Shown here piece after piece: positions 9,031 to 18,080 of a stretch of 64,000 nt of DNA (within the stretch, counting starts at the first letter, position 1; every line of letters begins with the position of its first letter). The position numbers and the translations under genes are program-made. The notes below the pieces were generated by a model that saw only the letters and a program-made list of their open reading frames with translations, was not told the DNA's origin and did not search any database. This stretch comes from SHZI01 sp964417725. Its GTDB lineage: Bacteria > Pseudomonadota > Gammaproteobacteria > Steroidobacterales > GCA-2729495. The DNA lies in assembly GCA_964417725.1 (NCBI GenBank), contig CAYQIV010000001.1, forward strand, positions 62,001-126,000, read 5' to 3'.

Positions 9031-9375
9031 TCAGACCTTTTCGCGGATCCGGGCCGATTTGCCACTGCGCTCACGCAGGTAGTAGAGCTTGGCGCGACGC
9101 ACGTCGCCACGCCGCTTGACCTTGATTTCGGCAACTGTCGGGCTGTGCAGCGGGAAGACCCGCTCGACCCCTTCACCGTGCGACACCTTGCGCACCGTGA
9201 ACGATGAGTTCAGCCCACGGTTGCGCCGGGCGATGACCACGCCCTCGTATGCCTGCAGACGCTCGCGGTTACCTTCCTTGACGCGCACCTGGACGACAAC
9301 CGTATCGCCGGGGGCAAAGTCCGGAATGTCCTTTCTCAGGCCTTCTGCTTCAAGTTTTTCAATGATGTTTGCCAT
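9031..9375 (-). CDS. rplS: 50S ribosomal protein L19
   Basis: 114 residues, full length. Typical L19 segments: FAPGDTVVVQVRVKEGNRERLQ, YEGVVIARRNRGLNSSFTVRK, GEGVERVFPLHSP and RRAKLYYLRER. L19 sits at the 30S-50S interface. Last gene of the rpsP-rimM-trmD-rplS series, 60 nt after trmD, in the standard gammaproteobacterial order. Confidence 0.98.
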   Translation of the reverse strand: MANIIEKLEAEGLRKDIPDFAPGDTVVVQVRVKEGNRERLQAYEGVVIARRNRGLNSSFTVRKVSHGEGVERVFPLHSPTVAEIKVKRRGDVRRAKLYYLRERSGKSARIREKV

Positions 9376-9435
9376 GATCGCTTTCCCGTTATTGCCAGCC
9401 GGAGCCCTGCCGGACCCGTAATCATACCGATGCCT

Positions 9436-10209
9436 TCAATGGCAGGCCACGCTGCCGATATTTTGCCCTGCAGCCCGCTGCTCTTCGACGTACTCATCGA
9501 GCAGCGCGCGGTCCTCGGCGCCGAGGTCGATGCCCGCCAGCAGATCGGGGCGCCGCTGCAATGTCCGCCCCAGGGCCTGTTTGCGCCGCCAGCGACGGAT
9601 CTGTTCATGGTCGCCGCTGACCAGAACACGGGGCACGGCGCGGCCCGCAATCTCCTCGGGCCGGGTGTAGTGGGGATGGTCGAGCAACCCGGTCGCGTAA
9701 GAGTCCTCGACCGCCGACTGCCCGTCACCGAGCACGCCCGGCAGCAGGCGCACCACGCTGTCTATCACCACCATGGCCGGGATCTCGCCACCGCTCAGCA
9801 CGAAGTCTCCGACCGAAAGTTCCTCGTCAGCCGCCATTTCCACGAGCCGTTCGTCAAAGCCCTCATAGCGGCCACACACCAGCACCAGGCCAGGCAACCG
9901 CGCCAGCCGTGCGGCAACGGACTGATCGTGGCGGCGGCCCTGCGGGCTGAGGAACACCACCGGTGCGCCCGCAGGAACCTGGCGGCACGCGGCTTCGATC
10001 GCCGAGGCATAGGGCTCGACCCGTATCACCATGCCGGGGCCGCCACCGTAGGGACGGTCGTCGACGGTGCCATGCGCATCGGTGGCGAACGATCTGGGAT
10101 CGATGCCGTGCAGGCGCAGCAGGCCACGCTGCACCGCCCGCCCGGACACGCCCCAGCGGCGCACCGGATCCAGCATCTCGGGAAACAGGGTGACCACCGC
10201 AATGTCCAA
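9436..10209 (-). CDS. trmD: tRNA (guanine37-N1)-methyltransferase TrmD
   Basis: 257 residues (E. coli 255). SPOUT-fold motifs of TrmD are clear: VVTLFPEM at the N-terminus, FLSPQGRRHDQ, LVCGRYEGFDERL and DFVLSGGEIPAM, which form the knotted SAM pocket and catalytic Asp region. It methylates G37 next to the anticodon of several tRNAs and prevents +1 frameshifting. 14 nt after rimM. Confidence 0.98.
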   Translation of the reverse strand: MDIAVVTLFPEMLDPVRRWGVSGRAVQRGLLRLHGIDPRSFATDAHGTVDDRPYGGGPGMVIRVEPYASAIEAACRQVPAGAPVVFLSPQGRRHDQSVAARLARLPGLVLVCGRYEGFDERLVEMAADEELSVGDFVLSGGEIPAMVVIDSVVRLLPGVLGDGQSAVEDSYATGLLDHPHYTRPEEIAGRAVPRVLVSGDHEQIRRWRRKQALGRTLQRRPDLLAGIDLGAEDRALLDEYVEEQRAAGQNIGSVACH

Positions 10210-10223
10210 ATTTCACCCCGCCC

Positions 10224-10739
10224 TCACAGATCATCCAGCCAGTCGATCGTGATGCGCCTGCGGGCCAGATCCACGTCGCGTATGACCGTTCCGTAAAGAA
10301 ACGGTATCAGGCGCCTGCGCAGACCCTCCACCACCAGGACGTCATTGGGCCCGGCATCGAACAGGTGGCTGACGCAGCCCACCCGGTCACCGGACAGGTT
10401 GCAGACCTCCATGCCCTCGAGGTCGTGCCAGAAAAACTCGGCAGGCCCTGGTGGGCCAAGCCGCTCTTTCGGCACCTCGATCTCCATGCCCCGCAGACGC
10501 AGCGCGTCTTCGCGGTCGTTGACCCCCTCCAGCAGGACAACGATGCCGTTACCCTGCACCTTGCTGCCCCGCAGTGACACGGATCGCCGCCCGGCGCCGG
10601 GCCCGACCAGGCACCAGGGCACATAGTCGAGGATGTTGGCCGGCGGTCGGGTCCAGGACTCGACCCGCACCCAGCCACGGACACCGAACGGCCCGCCGAC
10701 CCGCCCGACCCGCACCCGCTCTGTGGAATCCGTGGTCAT
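10224..10739 (-). CDS. rimM: 16S rRNA processing protein RimM
   Basis: 171 residues. The N-terminal RimM domain (VGRVGGPFGVRGWVRVESWT) is followed by a PRC-barrel (FFWHDLEGMEVCNLSGDRVG; GPNDVLVVEG; IPFLYGTVIRDVDLARRRI). RimM binds S19 and helps mature the head of the 30S subunit. It lies between rpsP and trmD as in most gammaproteobacteria; 49 nt after rpsP. Confidence 0.97.
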   Translation of the reverse strand: MTTDSTERVRVGRVGGPFGVRGWVRVESWTRPPANILDYVPWCLVGPGAGRRSVSLRGSKVQGNGIVVLLEGVNDREDALRLRGMEIEVPKERLGPPGPAEFFWHDLEGMEVCNLSGDRVGCVSHLFDAGPNDVLVVEGLRRRLIPFLYGTVIRDVDLARRRITIDWLDDL

Positions 10740-10788
10740 GCGGACAGGCCCGCAAGGCAGCGTCCCGTGACCGGAGTCGTCAGATCAA

Positions 10789-11058
10789 TCAGGCGGCAGC
10801 GGCCGTCGACTGCTGCTGCCGGCGATAATCACGCGCCAGCGTCGCGACGCGATCGGACACCTGCGCACCAACGCCCACCCAGTGGTCCAGGCGGACCAGA
10901 TCCAGGCGCAGCTTTTCTTCGCCACTGGTCGCGATGGGGTTGAAGAAACCGATTCTCTCGATGTAGCGACCATCACGGGCGCGGCGGCTGTCGCTGACGA
11001 CGATGTGATAGAAGGGCCGGCCCTTGGCACCACCACGGGACAGACGAACCGTAACCAT
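10789..11058 (-). CDS. rpsP: 30S ribosomal protein S16
   Basis: 89 residues, typical length. MVTVRLSRGGAKGRPFYHIV, RDGRYIERIGFFNP and LRLDLVRLDHWVGVGAQVSD are standard S16 segments; the C-terminus ends in an alanine run. First gene of the rpsP-rimM-trmD-rplS operon. The 124 nt between it and ffh probably hold the operon promoter, though none stands out. Confidence 0.98.
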   Translation of the reverse strand: MVTVRLSRGGAKGRPFYHIVVSDSRRARDGRYIERIGFFNPIATSGEEKLRLDLVRLDHWVGVGAQVSDRVATLARDYRRQQQSTAAAA

Positions 11059-11182
11059 TGCTTGCTTTCCTTCGGCTGACAGGGCACCCGGCGGCAGCGG
11101 GCCTCGGGCGAGGCGCCACCGTTTAGCTGCCCACGTAAACGGTGAATCCTACTCGAAAATCGCCCCGTTTACACGGCCCCCG

Positions 11183-12550
11183 CTACCGAAGCCCCGGAGG
11201 CCGGCCCCCGGCCCTGCCGGAGAGGCTGCCGAGAAGGCGTCGGAACCCGCCCTTGCCAGCCTTCTTCATCATCTTGTGCATTTGCATGTGCTGCTTGAGC
11301 AACCGGTTGACGTCCTGCACCGGCAGCCCCGAACCGGCCGCAATCCGGCGCCGTCGCGAGCCATCGATGATGCGCGGCTGGCGACGCTCCCGGGGCGTCA
11401 TGGCGCTGATGATGGCGATCTGGCGCCGCAGCATGCGGCTGTCGACCTGACCGGCCAGCCGTGCCGGGTCGATGTTGCCGGGCAGGGGCAGCTTGTCGAG
11501 CATGCTGCCAACCCCCCCCATGCCGACGATCTGCTCCAGCTGCGTCCTCAGGTCGTCAAGGTCGAAGCCCTTGCCGGCTGAGACTTTTTGCGCCAGGGCA
11601 GCCGCCTTGCCCTGATCGACCTTGCGCTGGACCTCCTCGACCAGGCTCAGTACATCGCCCATTCCGAGGATGCGCGAGGCCAGCCGGTCGGGGTGGAGCG
11701 GCTCGAACTCGCCGACCGCCTCACCGGTACCCATGAACTTGATCGGCTGTCCGGTCACCGCCTTGACCGAGAGGGCCGCACCACCGCGGGCGTCACCATC
11801 CGTCTTGGTCAGCACCACGCCGGTCAGGGGCAGGGCATCGGCAAAGGCGCGCGCCGCATTGACCGCATCCTGCCCGGCCATGCTGTCGACCACGAACAGC
11901 GTCTCGACGGGATCGGTGTCAGCACCCATCTGCCGCAGTTCATCCAGCAGCGGCGCATCGAGCCGGCTCCTGCCGGCCGTATCGACGATGAGCACATCCC
12001 ACTGCACACGACGGGCGTGCGCGAGCGCATCGCGGGCGATATTCAGCGCGCCCCGTTGCGGTTCGGCCTTGTGGAAGCCCGCGCCCACCGATTCAGCCAG
12101 TCGCTCGAGCTGAAGCATGGCCGCCGGACGCTGGATATCGGTGCTGGTCAGGCCGACCCGCTTGCCCAGCCTTTCCTGGATGAACAGCGCCAGTTTGGCC
12201 GCCGTGGTCGTCTTGCCGGCCCCCTGGAGGCCGGCCAGCAGGATGACCGCCGGCGGCTGGTGACGCAGATCGAGCGCCGCATTGCCCTCGCCCAGCGTCG
12301 CGCGCATCTGGTCGTGGATGATCTTGATGAAGGCCTGCCCGGGCGTGAGGCTGCGCAGCACTTCTTCACCCAGCGCACGCTGGCGGACTTGCTCGACGAA
12401 ATCGCGCACAACCGGCAACGCGACATCCGCCTCGATGAGCGCCCGACGAACCTCGCGCACCGCGTCCTGGATATTTTCCTCGGTCAGCCGACCACGTCCC
12501 CGGACCTGGTCCAGCACGCCACGCATTCTTTCGGTCAGTTTCGCGAACAT
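11183..12550 (-). CDS. ffh: signal recognition particle protein Ffh
   Basis: 455 residues, SRP54 GTPase. NG domain: P-loop GLQGAGKTTTAAKLA (~107-120), DTAGR, TKTDGDARGGAALS. The C-terminal M domain has RIIDGSRRRRIAAGSGLPVQ followed by a Met-rich helix (HMQMHKMMKK) for 4.5S RNA and signal-sequence binding. With 4.5S RNA and FtsY it targets nascent inner-membrane proteins. Placed before the rpsP operon on the same strand, a common arrangement. 4.5S RNA is not seen in this window. Confidence 0.98.
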   Translation of the reverse strand: MFAKLTERMRGVLDQVRGRGRLTEENIQDAVREVRRALIEADVALPVVRDFVEQVRQRALGEEVLRSLTPGQAFIKIIHDQMRATLGEGNAALDLRHQPPAVILLAGLQGAGKTTTAAKLALFIQERLGKRVGLTSTDIQRPAAMLQLERLAESVGAGFHKAEPQRGALNIARDALAHARRVQWDVLIVDTAGRSRLDAPLLDELRQMGADTDPVETLFVVDSMAGQDAVNAARAFADALPLTGVVLTKTDGDARGGAALSVKAVTGQPIKFMGTGEAVGEFEPLHPDRLASRILGMGDVLSLVEEVQRKVDQGKAAALAQKVSAGKGFDLDDLRTQLEQIVGMGGVGSMLDKLPLPGNIDPARLAGQVDSRMLRRQIAIISAMTPRERRQPRIIDGSRRRRIAAGSGLPVQDVNRLLKQHMQMHKMMKKAGKGGFRRLLGSLSGRAGGRPPGLR

Positions 12551-12629
12551 GTCACCGGGGCCCGTCCTGCGGCCGAAAAGCGCTCGATTCTACCTTGTCG
12601 ACACCGCTACCCGCTGGGCCGGGGTATTT

Positions 12630-13988
12630 TCAGTCCACCAGTGCATGCAGCGCCGGCAGCATCCGCATGACATCACGCAGGGCATCGACACCGGTCACTT
12701 CCATGCCTGCGAGCGGCTGACGGGGCAGGTTGGCGCGGGGCACGATGGCCCGCCTGAATCCGGCCTTGAGGCCTTCCCTGAGCCGCTCCTCGCCCCATGC
12801 GACCGGCCGGATCTCGCCAGCCAGCCCCACTTCACCGAAAACCAGCAGATCACGCGGCAGCGGCCGGTCCGACAGGCTCGACACCGTGGCCAGCAGCGCG
12901 GCGAGGTCTGCCGAGGTTTCGAGGATGCGGACCCCGCCGACCACATTGACGAAGACATCGTGATGGTGGGTCGTCATGCCGGCATGACGGTGGAGCACCG
13001 CCAGAAGCAGGGTCAGCCGGGCCCCATCCATGCCGATTGCCACCCGCCGCGGCTGGCCGCTGGTCTGGTCCGCGAGTGCCTGGACCTCGACGAGCAGCGG
13101 CCGGGTGCCCTGATGAACCGAGGTCACTGCGCTGCCGGGCACCGCGGCGCCGCGCTGGGCGACAAACATCGCCGAAGGATTGCGCACCTCGCGGAAGCCG
13201 CCCTCCGTCATGACGAAGATGCCGATCTCGTTGGCCGCACCGAAGCGGTTCTTGACCGCGCGGAGGATGCGATAACGGCTGCCGGTTTCGCTCTCGAAGT
13301 ACAGCACCGCATCGACCATGTGCTCCAGCAGCCTGGGCCCGGCGATCAAGCCCTCCTTGGTGACGTGGCCGACGAGCACCACGGTAATGCCTTCCTGCTT
13401 GGCCACCCGAACCAGTACGCTGGCGCAGCTGCGCAGCTGGTTGGGCGTACCCGGCGCCGAGGGCACCCCGTCCGTCGCCATGGTCTGGATCGAGTCGATC
13501 ACGACACAGCCCGCCTTCGACTCGCGGAGCGCCGCCAGGACGTCTTCCAGGCGCGTCGTGGCCAGCGCAAGGATACCGGCCAGGTCAACGCCCAGGCGCT
13601 GGCCGCGCAGGCTGATCTGTTCCAATGACTCCTCACCGCTGACATAGAGCGTCGCGCCGCGCTGACTCAGGCACGCTGTGGCCTGGAGCAGCAGCGTCGA
13701 CTTGCCGATACCCGGATCACCCCCGATGAGGACCACGGAACCCGGGACCAGTCCGCCGCCGAGACTCCGGTTGAACTCGACGAGGCCGGTGTCGATGCGT
13801 GCCACCGAGCCTGCGCCGACCTCGGACAGGCGCCGCACCGGGGCAACCCCCGCCACGGCCGCGACCGGACCGGGCGAAAGCCGGGCTTCCAGTGTGTTCC
13901 AGCCGCCGCAGGCCGGGCACTGGCCCTGCCATTTGACGGTCGTGGCCCCGCAGTCGCTGCAGAGGAATGCGTGCTGAGCCTTTGCCAT
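12630..13988 (-). CDS. radA: DNA repair protein RadA
   Basis: 452 residues (E. coli 460). N-terminal C4 zinc finger CSDCGATTVKWQGQCPACGG, Walker A GGDPGIGKSTLLLQ, the RadA-specific KNRFG motif (VKNRFGAANEIGIF), and a C-terminal Lon-like domain. RadA is a RecA-related branch-migration helicase in recombinational repair. The ATG giving MAKAQHAFLCSDCG is chosen because the zinc finger follows at once; a GAGG precedes it. Divergent from the CHASE2 kinase gene across 116 nt. Confidence 0.97.
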   Translation of the reverse strand: MAKAQHAFLCSDCGATTVKWQGQCPACGGWNTLEARLSPGPVAAVAGVAPVRRLSEVGAGSVARIDTGLVEFNRSLGGGLVPGSVVLIGGDPGIGKSTLLLQATACLSQRGATLYVSGEESLEQISLRGQRLGVDLAGILALATTRLEDVLAALRESKAGCVVIDSIQTMATDGVPSAPGTPNQLRSCASVLVRVAKQEGITVVLVGHVTKEGLIAGPRLLEHMVDAVLYFESETGSRYRILRAVKNRFGAANEIGIFVMTEGGFREVRNPSAMFVAQRGAAVPGSAVTSVHQGTRPLLVEVQALADQTSGQPRRVAIGMDGARLTLLLAVLHRHAGMTTHHHDVFVNVVGGVRILETSADLAALLATVSSLSDRPLPRDLLVFGEVGLAGEIRPVAWGEERLREGLKAGFRRAIVPRANLPRQPLAGMEVTGVDALRDVMRMLPALHALVD

Positions 13989-14092
13989 GTGCGGCCTCGT
14001 CCAAAGGTGGTGGCAGGTCGAAGCGGGACCCAGGGCGCAGTGCCGGCCGCAAAACCACAACGTGGTTCTCACCGCCACTGACACGATCTGCA

Positions 14093-14098
14093 TACTAT
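14093..14098 (+). promoter_or_regulatory. candidate -10 box for kinase operon
   Basis: TACTAT lies six bases before the ATG of the kinase gene in an AT-rich pocket (CATACTATTTTGTA). No clear -35 is visible at 17 nt. If used, transcription would start at or next to the start codon, and no Shine-Dalgarno sequence is present, so the mRNA would be leaderless. Confidence 0.35.
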
Positions 14099-14104
14099 TT
14101 TGTA

Positions 14105-16510
14105 ATGTTCTCCCGGGACAAGCTTGCGGGCAGCCTGGCTGCCACCACGGGGCGCGTCGCGCTGCTCATGGCCGTCGCCGCCGCGCTGCTGTTCACCGGC
14201 CATCGCCTCGCCGGCATCGAAACGGGATTCTTCGACCTTGGCCAGCAGTTTGCCCAGCAAACACCTCCTGACGACATCGTCATCCTGCGCCTCGGCACGC
14301 AAGGCAAGGTGTGGGACTCCTCCGCACTGGCCGACCTCATCGACTTGCTCCATGCAGGTGGAACCCGTGCCGCGGTCATCGCCGAAGCACTCCCCGAGCC
14401 GGTTCGGGATGCCGACGTGGCCAGATTGCGCCGCCTGATCGCCATAGAGGAGCGCACCGACCGTGTCGACCGCCTCAGGTTTCTCGCTGGGCAGCTCGCA
14501 CGCCTCGAGGAACGCAACGCCACCGCGTCACTGATCAGCGCGCGGATGGCCGCAGCCGGCAACGTGGTCATTGCCCTGCCGGTGTCGACGACCAAAGACA
14601 GCAGCGACGGCGTCGACCCGCAGTGCCGGGCACGCATCGCCGCATCCAGCCCCGCGCCGCCCGAATCCGCACCCGTTGGCGCGGCCCAAACCGCACACGT
14701 GCAGGCAAGCATCGCCAGCCCCTGCGGCTCGGCGGCTGCCGTCGGCCACCTGCTGTTCAACCTCGACCGCGAGGGCACGGTGCGTCGGCAGTCCACGCCC
14801 GTCATGACACCTTTCGGCATCCTGCCGCCCCTCGCGCAGGCCGGCAGACAGTTCGCCGACCCCACCGGCATCGCACCGCAGCCGCCGAGCGCCTATACCC
14901 GGCGGTACAGCAAGGACATTCCCGAGATCGATGCGGCCACGCTGCTGTCTACCGGCAGCGGTTCGGCGCTGAACGGCCGCTTTGCGGTCATCGCAGGCGC
15001 CCGTCCGGCAGCAGGTGGAGCCCATGTCGGAACGGACCCCGCCGTACAGGTCGCCACCGAACTCGGCAACCTGATCGAGGGCAGCACGATCCAACGGCCC
15101 GGCTGGCTGCTGGCGCTGGAGGTGCTTGGCGCGCTCCTTGTCAGCATTGCCGCCGCGATGCTCGTGCCGCGGCGCCCGCTGATGGAAAGCCTGGTCATGT
15201 CCATTCTGGTGATGTCCGGCCTGATGTTGCTCCAGCTGTCGTTGCTCGTTGGCGCCGCTCTGTGGCTGAAGCTGGCGACGCTGGCGCTGTTCTGCCCCAC
15301 CGCAGTCATCCTGACGTGGACACTGGAGCAGATCCCGACCAGCAGCAATGCGCCCCGGCGCGCTGCGCTGGCTGGCGAACCCGCGGCCGCCGGCCAGCGC
15401 AGCAGCGAGGAACTCGACCTGGCTTTCTCGGTACTGCGGCAGCAGACCCCGGGGGAGGAAACCAAGCGGCGTCTCTACGAACTGGCCATGGAGCACGGCC
15501 GCAACCGCGACTACGCGCGTGCCGAACGCGTATTCCGCTATCTCTCCAGCCATGATCCCGACTACCGGGACGTGGCCATGAAACTGGAGAAACTGTCAGG
15601 GGCGCGGGCCGGCCAGCAGGGCGGCGTGCCCGCTTCCATGAAACCGCAGGACAGTCGCGGCGCCGAGAAAAGCGGCAGCGGCAGTACGTTGGGCCGCTAC
15701 GAGATCGAGCGGGTCCTGGGACGTGGCGCGATGGCCACCGTATACCTCGGCAGGGACCCGATGATCAACCGCCGCGTGGCCATCAAGACGGTCCCGCTCG
15801 CAGAGGAATTCGCCGAGAACGAAGTGGCCGCGGCACGGGCACAATTTCTGCGCGAGGCCGAGTCTTCCGGCCGGCTCAACCATCCCGACATCATCTCGAT
15901 CTACGACGCCGGCGAGACCAACGATCTCGCCTACCTCGCGATGGAATACTTCGAGGGCAAGCCGCTCAGCCACTACGCCCAGGTGGGCCGCCTCCTGCCG
16001 CCGATGGTCGTCATGGCGCTGATGGCGCGGGCCGCCGAGGCCTTGCATTACGCCCATACCCAGAATGTGGTCCATCGCGACATCAAGCCAGCCAACATCC
16101 TCTACCATCGGCAGACCGACGCGCTCAAGATCACCGATTTCGGGATAGCGCGCCTGACCGATTCAAACCGAACACGCACGGGCATCATCCTCGGCACCCC
16201 TTCCTACATGTCGCCGGAGCAGTTGTCGGCAAGCAAGGTGACCGGCCAGTCCGATATCTACTCCCTGGGCGTCACCATGTACCATCTGTTGACCGGTAAC
16301 CCACCCTTCCAGGCCGATTCCATCCCCAAGCTGATGGCCAAAATCGCCAGCACGCCACACCGGCCGATACGCGATGTCCGTGATGACGTGCCCGTATGCG
16401 CGGACGACATCCTCGATCGCGCACTGGCAAAGGATCCCGCAGACCGCTTTCCCAGTGCCCGCGTGATGGCATTTGCGTTGCGCGAATGCTGTAATGGGGA
16501 GAGGATCTGA
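14105..16510 (+). CDS. CHASE2-domain serine/threonine protein kinase
   Basis: 801 residues. TM1 (~18-38), an extracytoplasmic CHASE2 sensor (~45-330), three membrane helices (~333-425), a cytoplasmic helical TPR-like linker (~440-500) and a C-terminal Hanks-type kinase (~530-795). Kinase motifs are intact: LGRGAMATVYLG, VAIK, HRDIKPANI (~657), DFGIA (~677) and TPSYMSPEQ. It should phosphorylate Ser/Thr in response to an unknown periplasmic cue. The PP2C phosphatase starts 4 nt downstream, then the FHA protein, giving writer, eraser and reader in one operon. The ATG giving MFSRDKLAGS is chosen because TM1 follows; the upstream open frame overlaps the radA leader. The kinase sits C-terminal to the sensor. 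Confidence 0.92.
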   Translation: MFSRDKLAGSLAATTGRVALLMAVAAALLFTGHRLAGIETGFFDLGQQFAQQTPPDDIVILRLGTQGKVWDSSALADLIDLLHAGGTRAAVIAEALPEPVRDADVARLRRLIAIEERTDRVDRLRFLAGQLARLEERNATASLISARMAAAGNVVIALPVSTTKDSSDGVDPQCRARIAASSPAPPESAPVGAAQTAHVQASIASPCGSAAAVGHLLFNLDREGTVRRQSTPVMTPFGILPPLAQAGRQFADPTGIAPQPPSAYTRRYSKDIPEIDAATLLSTGSGSALNGRFAVIAGARPAAGGAHVGTDPAVQVATELGNLIEGSTIQRPGWLLALEVLGALLVSIAAAMLVPRRPLMESLVMSILVMSGLMLLQLSLLVGAALWLKLATLALFCPTAVILTWTLEQIPTSSNAPRRAALAGEPAAAGQRSSEELDLAFSVLRQQTPGEETKRRLYELAMEHGRNRDYARAERVFRYLSSHDPDYRDVAMKLEKLSGARAGQQGGVPASMKPQDSRGAEKSGSGSTLGRYEIERVLGRGAMATVYLGRDPMINRRVAIKTVPLAEEFAENEVAAARAQFLREAESSGRLNHPDIISIYDAGETNDLAYLAMEYFEGKPLSHYAQVGRLLPPMVVMALMARAAEALHYAHTQNVVHRDIKPANILYHRQTDALKITDFGIARLTDSNRTRTGIILGTPSYMSPEQLSASKVTGQSDIYSLGVTMYHLLTGNPPFQADSIPKLMAKIASTPHRPIRDVRDDVPVCADDILDRALAKDPADRFPSARVMAFALRECCNGERI

Positions 16511-16514
16511 AGCC

Positions 16515-17339
16515 ATGAGCCTGCGGTCCAAGTTCAGCCTTGTACAGCTTTCCGACGTGGGCAAGGTTCGTGAGCACAACGAAGACGCTGTCGGCGTCGA
16601 TGCGGACACGGGCTTGCTGGTGCTGGCCGATGGCATGGGAGGCTACAACGCCGGCGAGGTCGCGAGCGGCATTACCGTGCGCACGGTGCTGCAACTCGTT
16701 GCTGAAGGCTGCAGCCGGGAAACCCGCAATGCGATCGACCCCGCGACTGAACTGATGCGCCAGACCGTGGTCCTGCGCGATGCCATCGCCAGGGCCAACC
16801 GGGTCATCCATCAGACCGCCCGGACCCAGCCACAGTGCGAAGGCATGGGTACCACCGTCGTCGCCTGCCTGTTCTACGACAACAGGGTTTCCATCGCCCA
16901 CGTCGGCGACTCACGCCTCTACCGCCAGCGGCGTGACCGTCTCGAGCAACTGACGATGGACCATTCGCTGCTGCAGGAACTGGTTGACCGCGGCTTCTAT
17001 TCCCAGGAGGAGGCCGCCCGGTCGACCAACCGGAACTACGTCACCCGGGCGCTCGGGGTCGAGCCTGTCGTGCAGGTGGAGGTCAGGGAACTGGCAGTAG
17101 AACCCGGAGACATCTACCTGTTGTGCTCGGACGGCCTGCCGGACATGGTCGAGGATGAGGATATTCACTTAACGATCAGCACGTTTAGTGCTAACCTTGA
17201 AACGGCAGGTCAACAGCTGATACAGCTCAGCAACGACCATGGGGGCAAGGACAACGTGTCCGTGGTGCTGGCACAGGTGGTGGAACCTTTCCCCGCCCGG
17301 GCCGGCATGATGAGCAAGCTTCGCAACATGTTCCGGTAG
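16515..17339 (+). CDS. PP2C-family Ser/Thr protein phosphatase
   Basis: 274 residues, a minimal PPM/PP2C domain. Metal-binding and catalytic motifs are complete: VREHNEDAVGVD near the N-terminus, VLADGMGGYNAGEVA, GMGTTVVACLF, HVGDSRLYRQR, and LLCSDGLPDMVEDEDI. It should dephosphorylate the neighbouring kinase and its targets. The ATG giving MSLRSKFSLVQ, 4 nt after the kinase stop, is preferred to an in-frame ATG inside the kinase gene because the domain begins here. The 9-nt gap to the FHA gene supports an operon. Confidence 0.94.
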   Translation: MSLRSKFSLVQLSDVGKVREHNEDAVGVDADTGLLVLADGMGGYNAGEVASGITVRTVLQLVAEGCSRETRNAIDPATELMRQTVVLRDAIARANRVIHQTARTQPQCEGMGTTVVACLFYDNRVSIAHVGDSRLYRQRRDRLEQLTMDHSLLQELVDRGFYSQEEAARSTNRNYVTRALGVEPVVQVEVRELAVEPGDIYLLCSDGLPDMVEDEDIHLTISTFSANLETAGQQLIQLSNDHGGKDNVSVVLAQVVEPFPARAGMMSKLRNMFR

Positions 17340-17348
17340 GCACTGACC

Positions 17349-18071
17349 ATGGCAAGACTCATTCTGCATCTCGATGGGCAGGTACTCGCCGAGTACAACA
17401 TGACCAAGGAGCGCTATACCGTTGGTCGGCTCCCCGACAACGACATCCGCATCGACAACCCCACCGTCAGCGGACACCACTCGCTCATCATCAACATCCT
17501 CAACGACTCGTTCCTCGAGGACTTGAACAGCACCAACGGCACCTATGTCAACGGCCGCCTGATCAAGAAACACGCACTGCAGAATGCCGACGTGATCACC
17601 ATCGGCCGGCACCAGCTGCGTTTCGTCGACAACAGCGCCGACGACGACGACGAATTCTCGAGCACCATGGTCATCGAGCGCCAGGTCGGAGGTGCAGAGG
17701 CGCTGGCCAAGGCGGCAGCGATGTCGGAACGCATGCAGCGACAGGCCGCCGAACCGGTTCGCGCCGCCACGCCTGCTGCCGGGACGGCTTCAAGACCGCT
17801 GCCCGTCGCCAAGGTTCAGGTGCTCAACGGGACCTTCGCCGGCCGCGAGATCGGTCTCAACAAGGCACTGACGACACTGGGCAGGCCAGGCGCACAGGTG
17901 GTGGCCATCACGCGCCGGGCTGACGGTTACTATATCGTCCAGGTAGAGAACAGCCCTGACCGCCCCCCGCCGCGGCTCAATGGCGAGGCACTGGGCGCAC
18001 AGGCCAGGAAGCTTGCAGAGAACGATGTCGTCGAAATCATCGGCATCAAGATGGGCTTTTTCGGCACCTGA
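17349..18071 (+). CDS. FHA-domain protein with degenerate second FHA
   Basis: 240 residues. N-terminal FHA domain (~20-95): YTVGRLPDNDIRI, the phosphothreonine-contact motif SGHHSLI, and DLNSTNGTYVNG. An Ala-rich linker with STMVIE leads to a second FHA-like fold (~155-240): LTTLGRPGAQVVAI, DGYYIV, PRLNGEAL, NDVVEI; it lacks the S-x-x-H contact residues, so it probably does not bind phosphopeptide. The Thr-rich DDDEFSSTMVIE region could be a kinase target (inference). Likely the phospho-reader of the kinase/phosphatase pair upstream. It ends 9 nt from the convergent alr gene. Confidence 0.9.
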   Translation: MARLILHLDGQVLAEYNMTKERYTVGRLPDNDIRIDNPTVSGHHSLIINILNDSFLEDLNSTNGTYVNGRLIKKHALQNADVITIGRHQLRFVDNSADDDDEFSSTMVIERQVGGAEALAKAAAMSERMQRQAAEPVRAATPAAGTASRPLPVAKVQVLNGTFAGREIGLNKALTTLGRPGAQVVAITRRADGYYIVQVENSPDRPPPRLNGEALGAQARKLAENDVVEIIGIKMGFFGT

Positions 18072-18080
18072 CGTTCCCGT

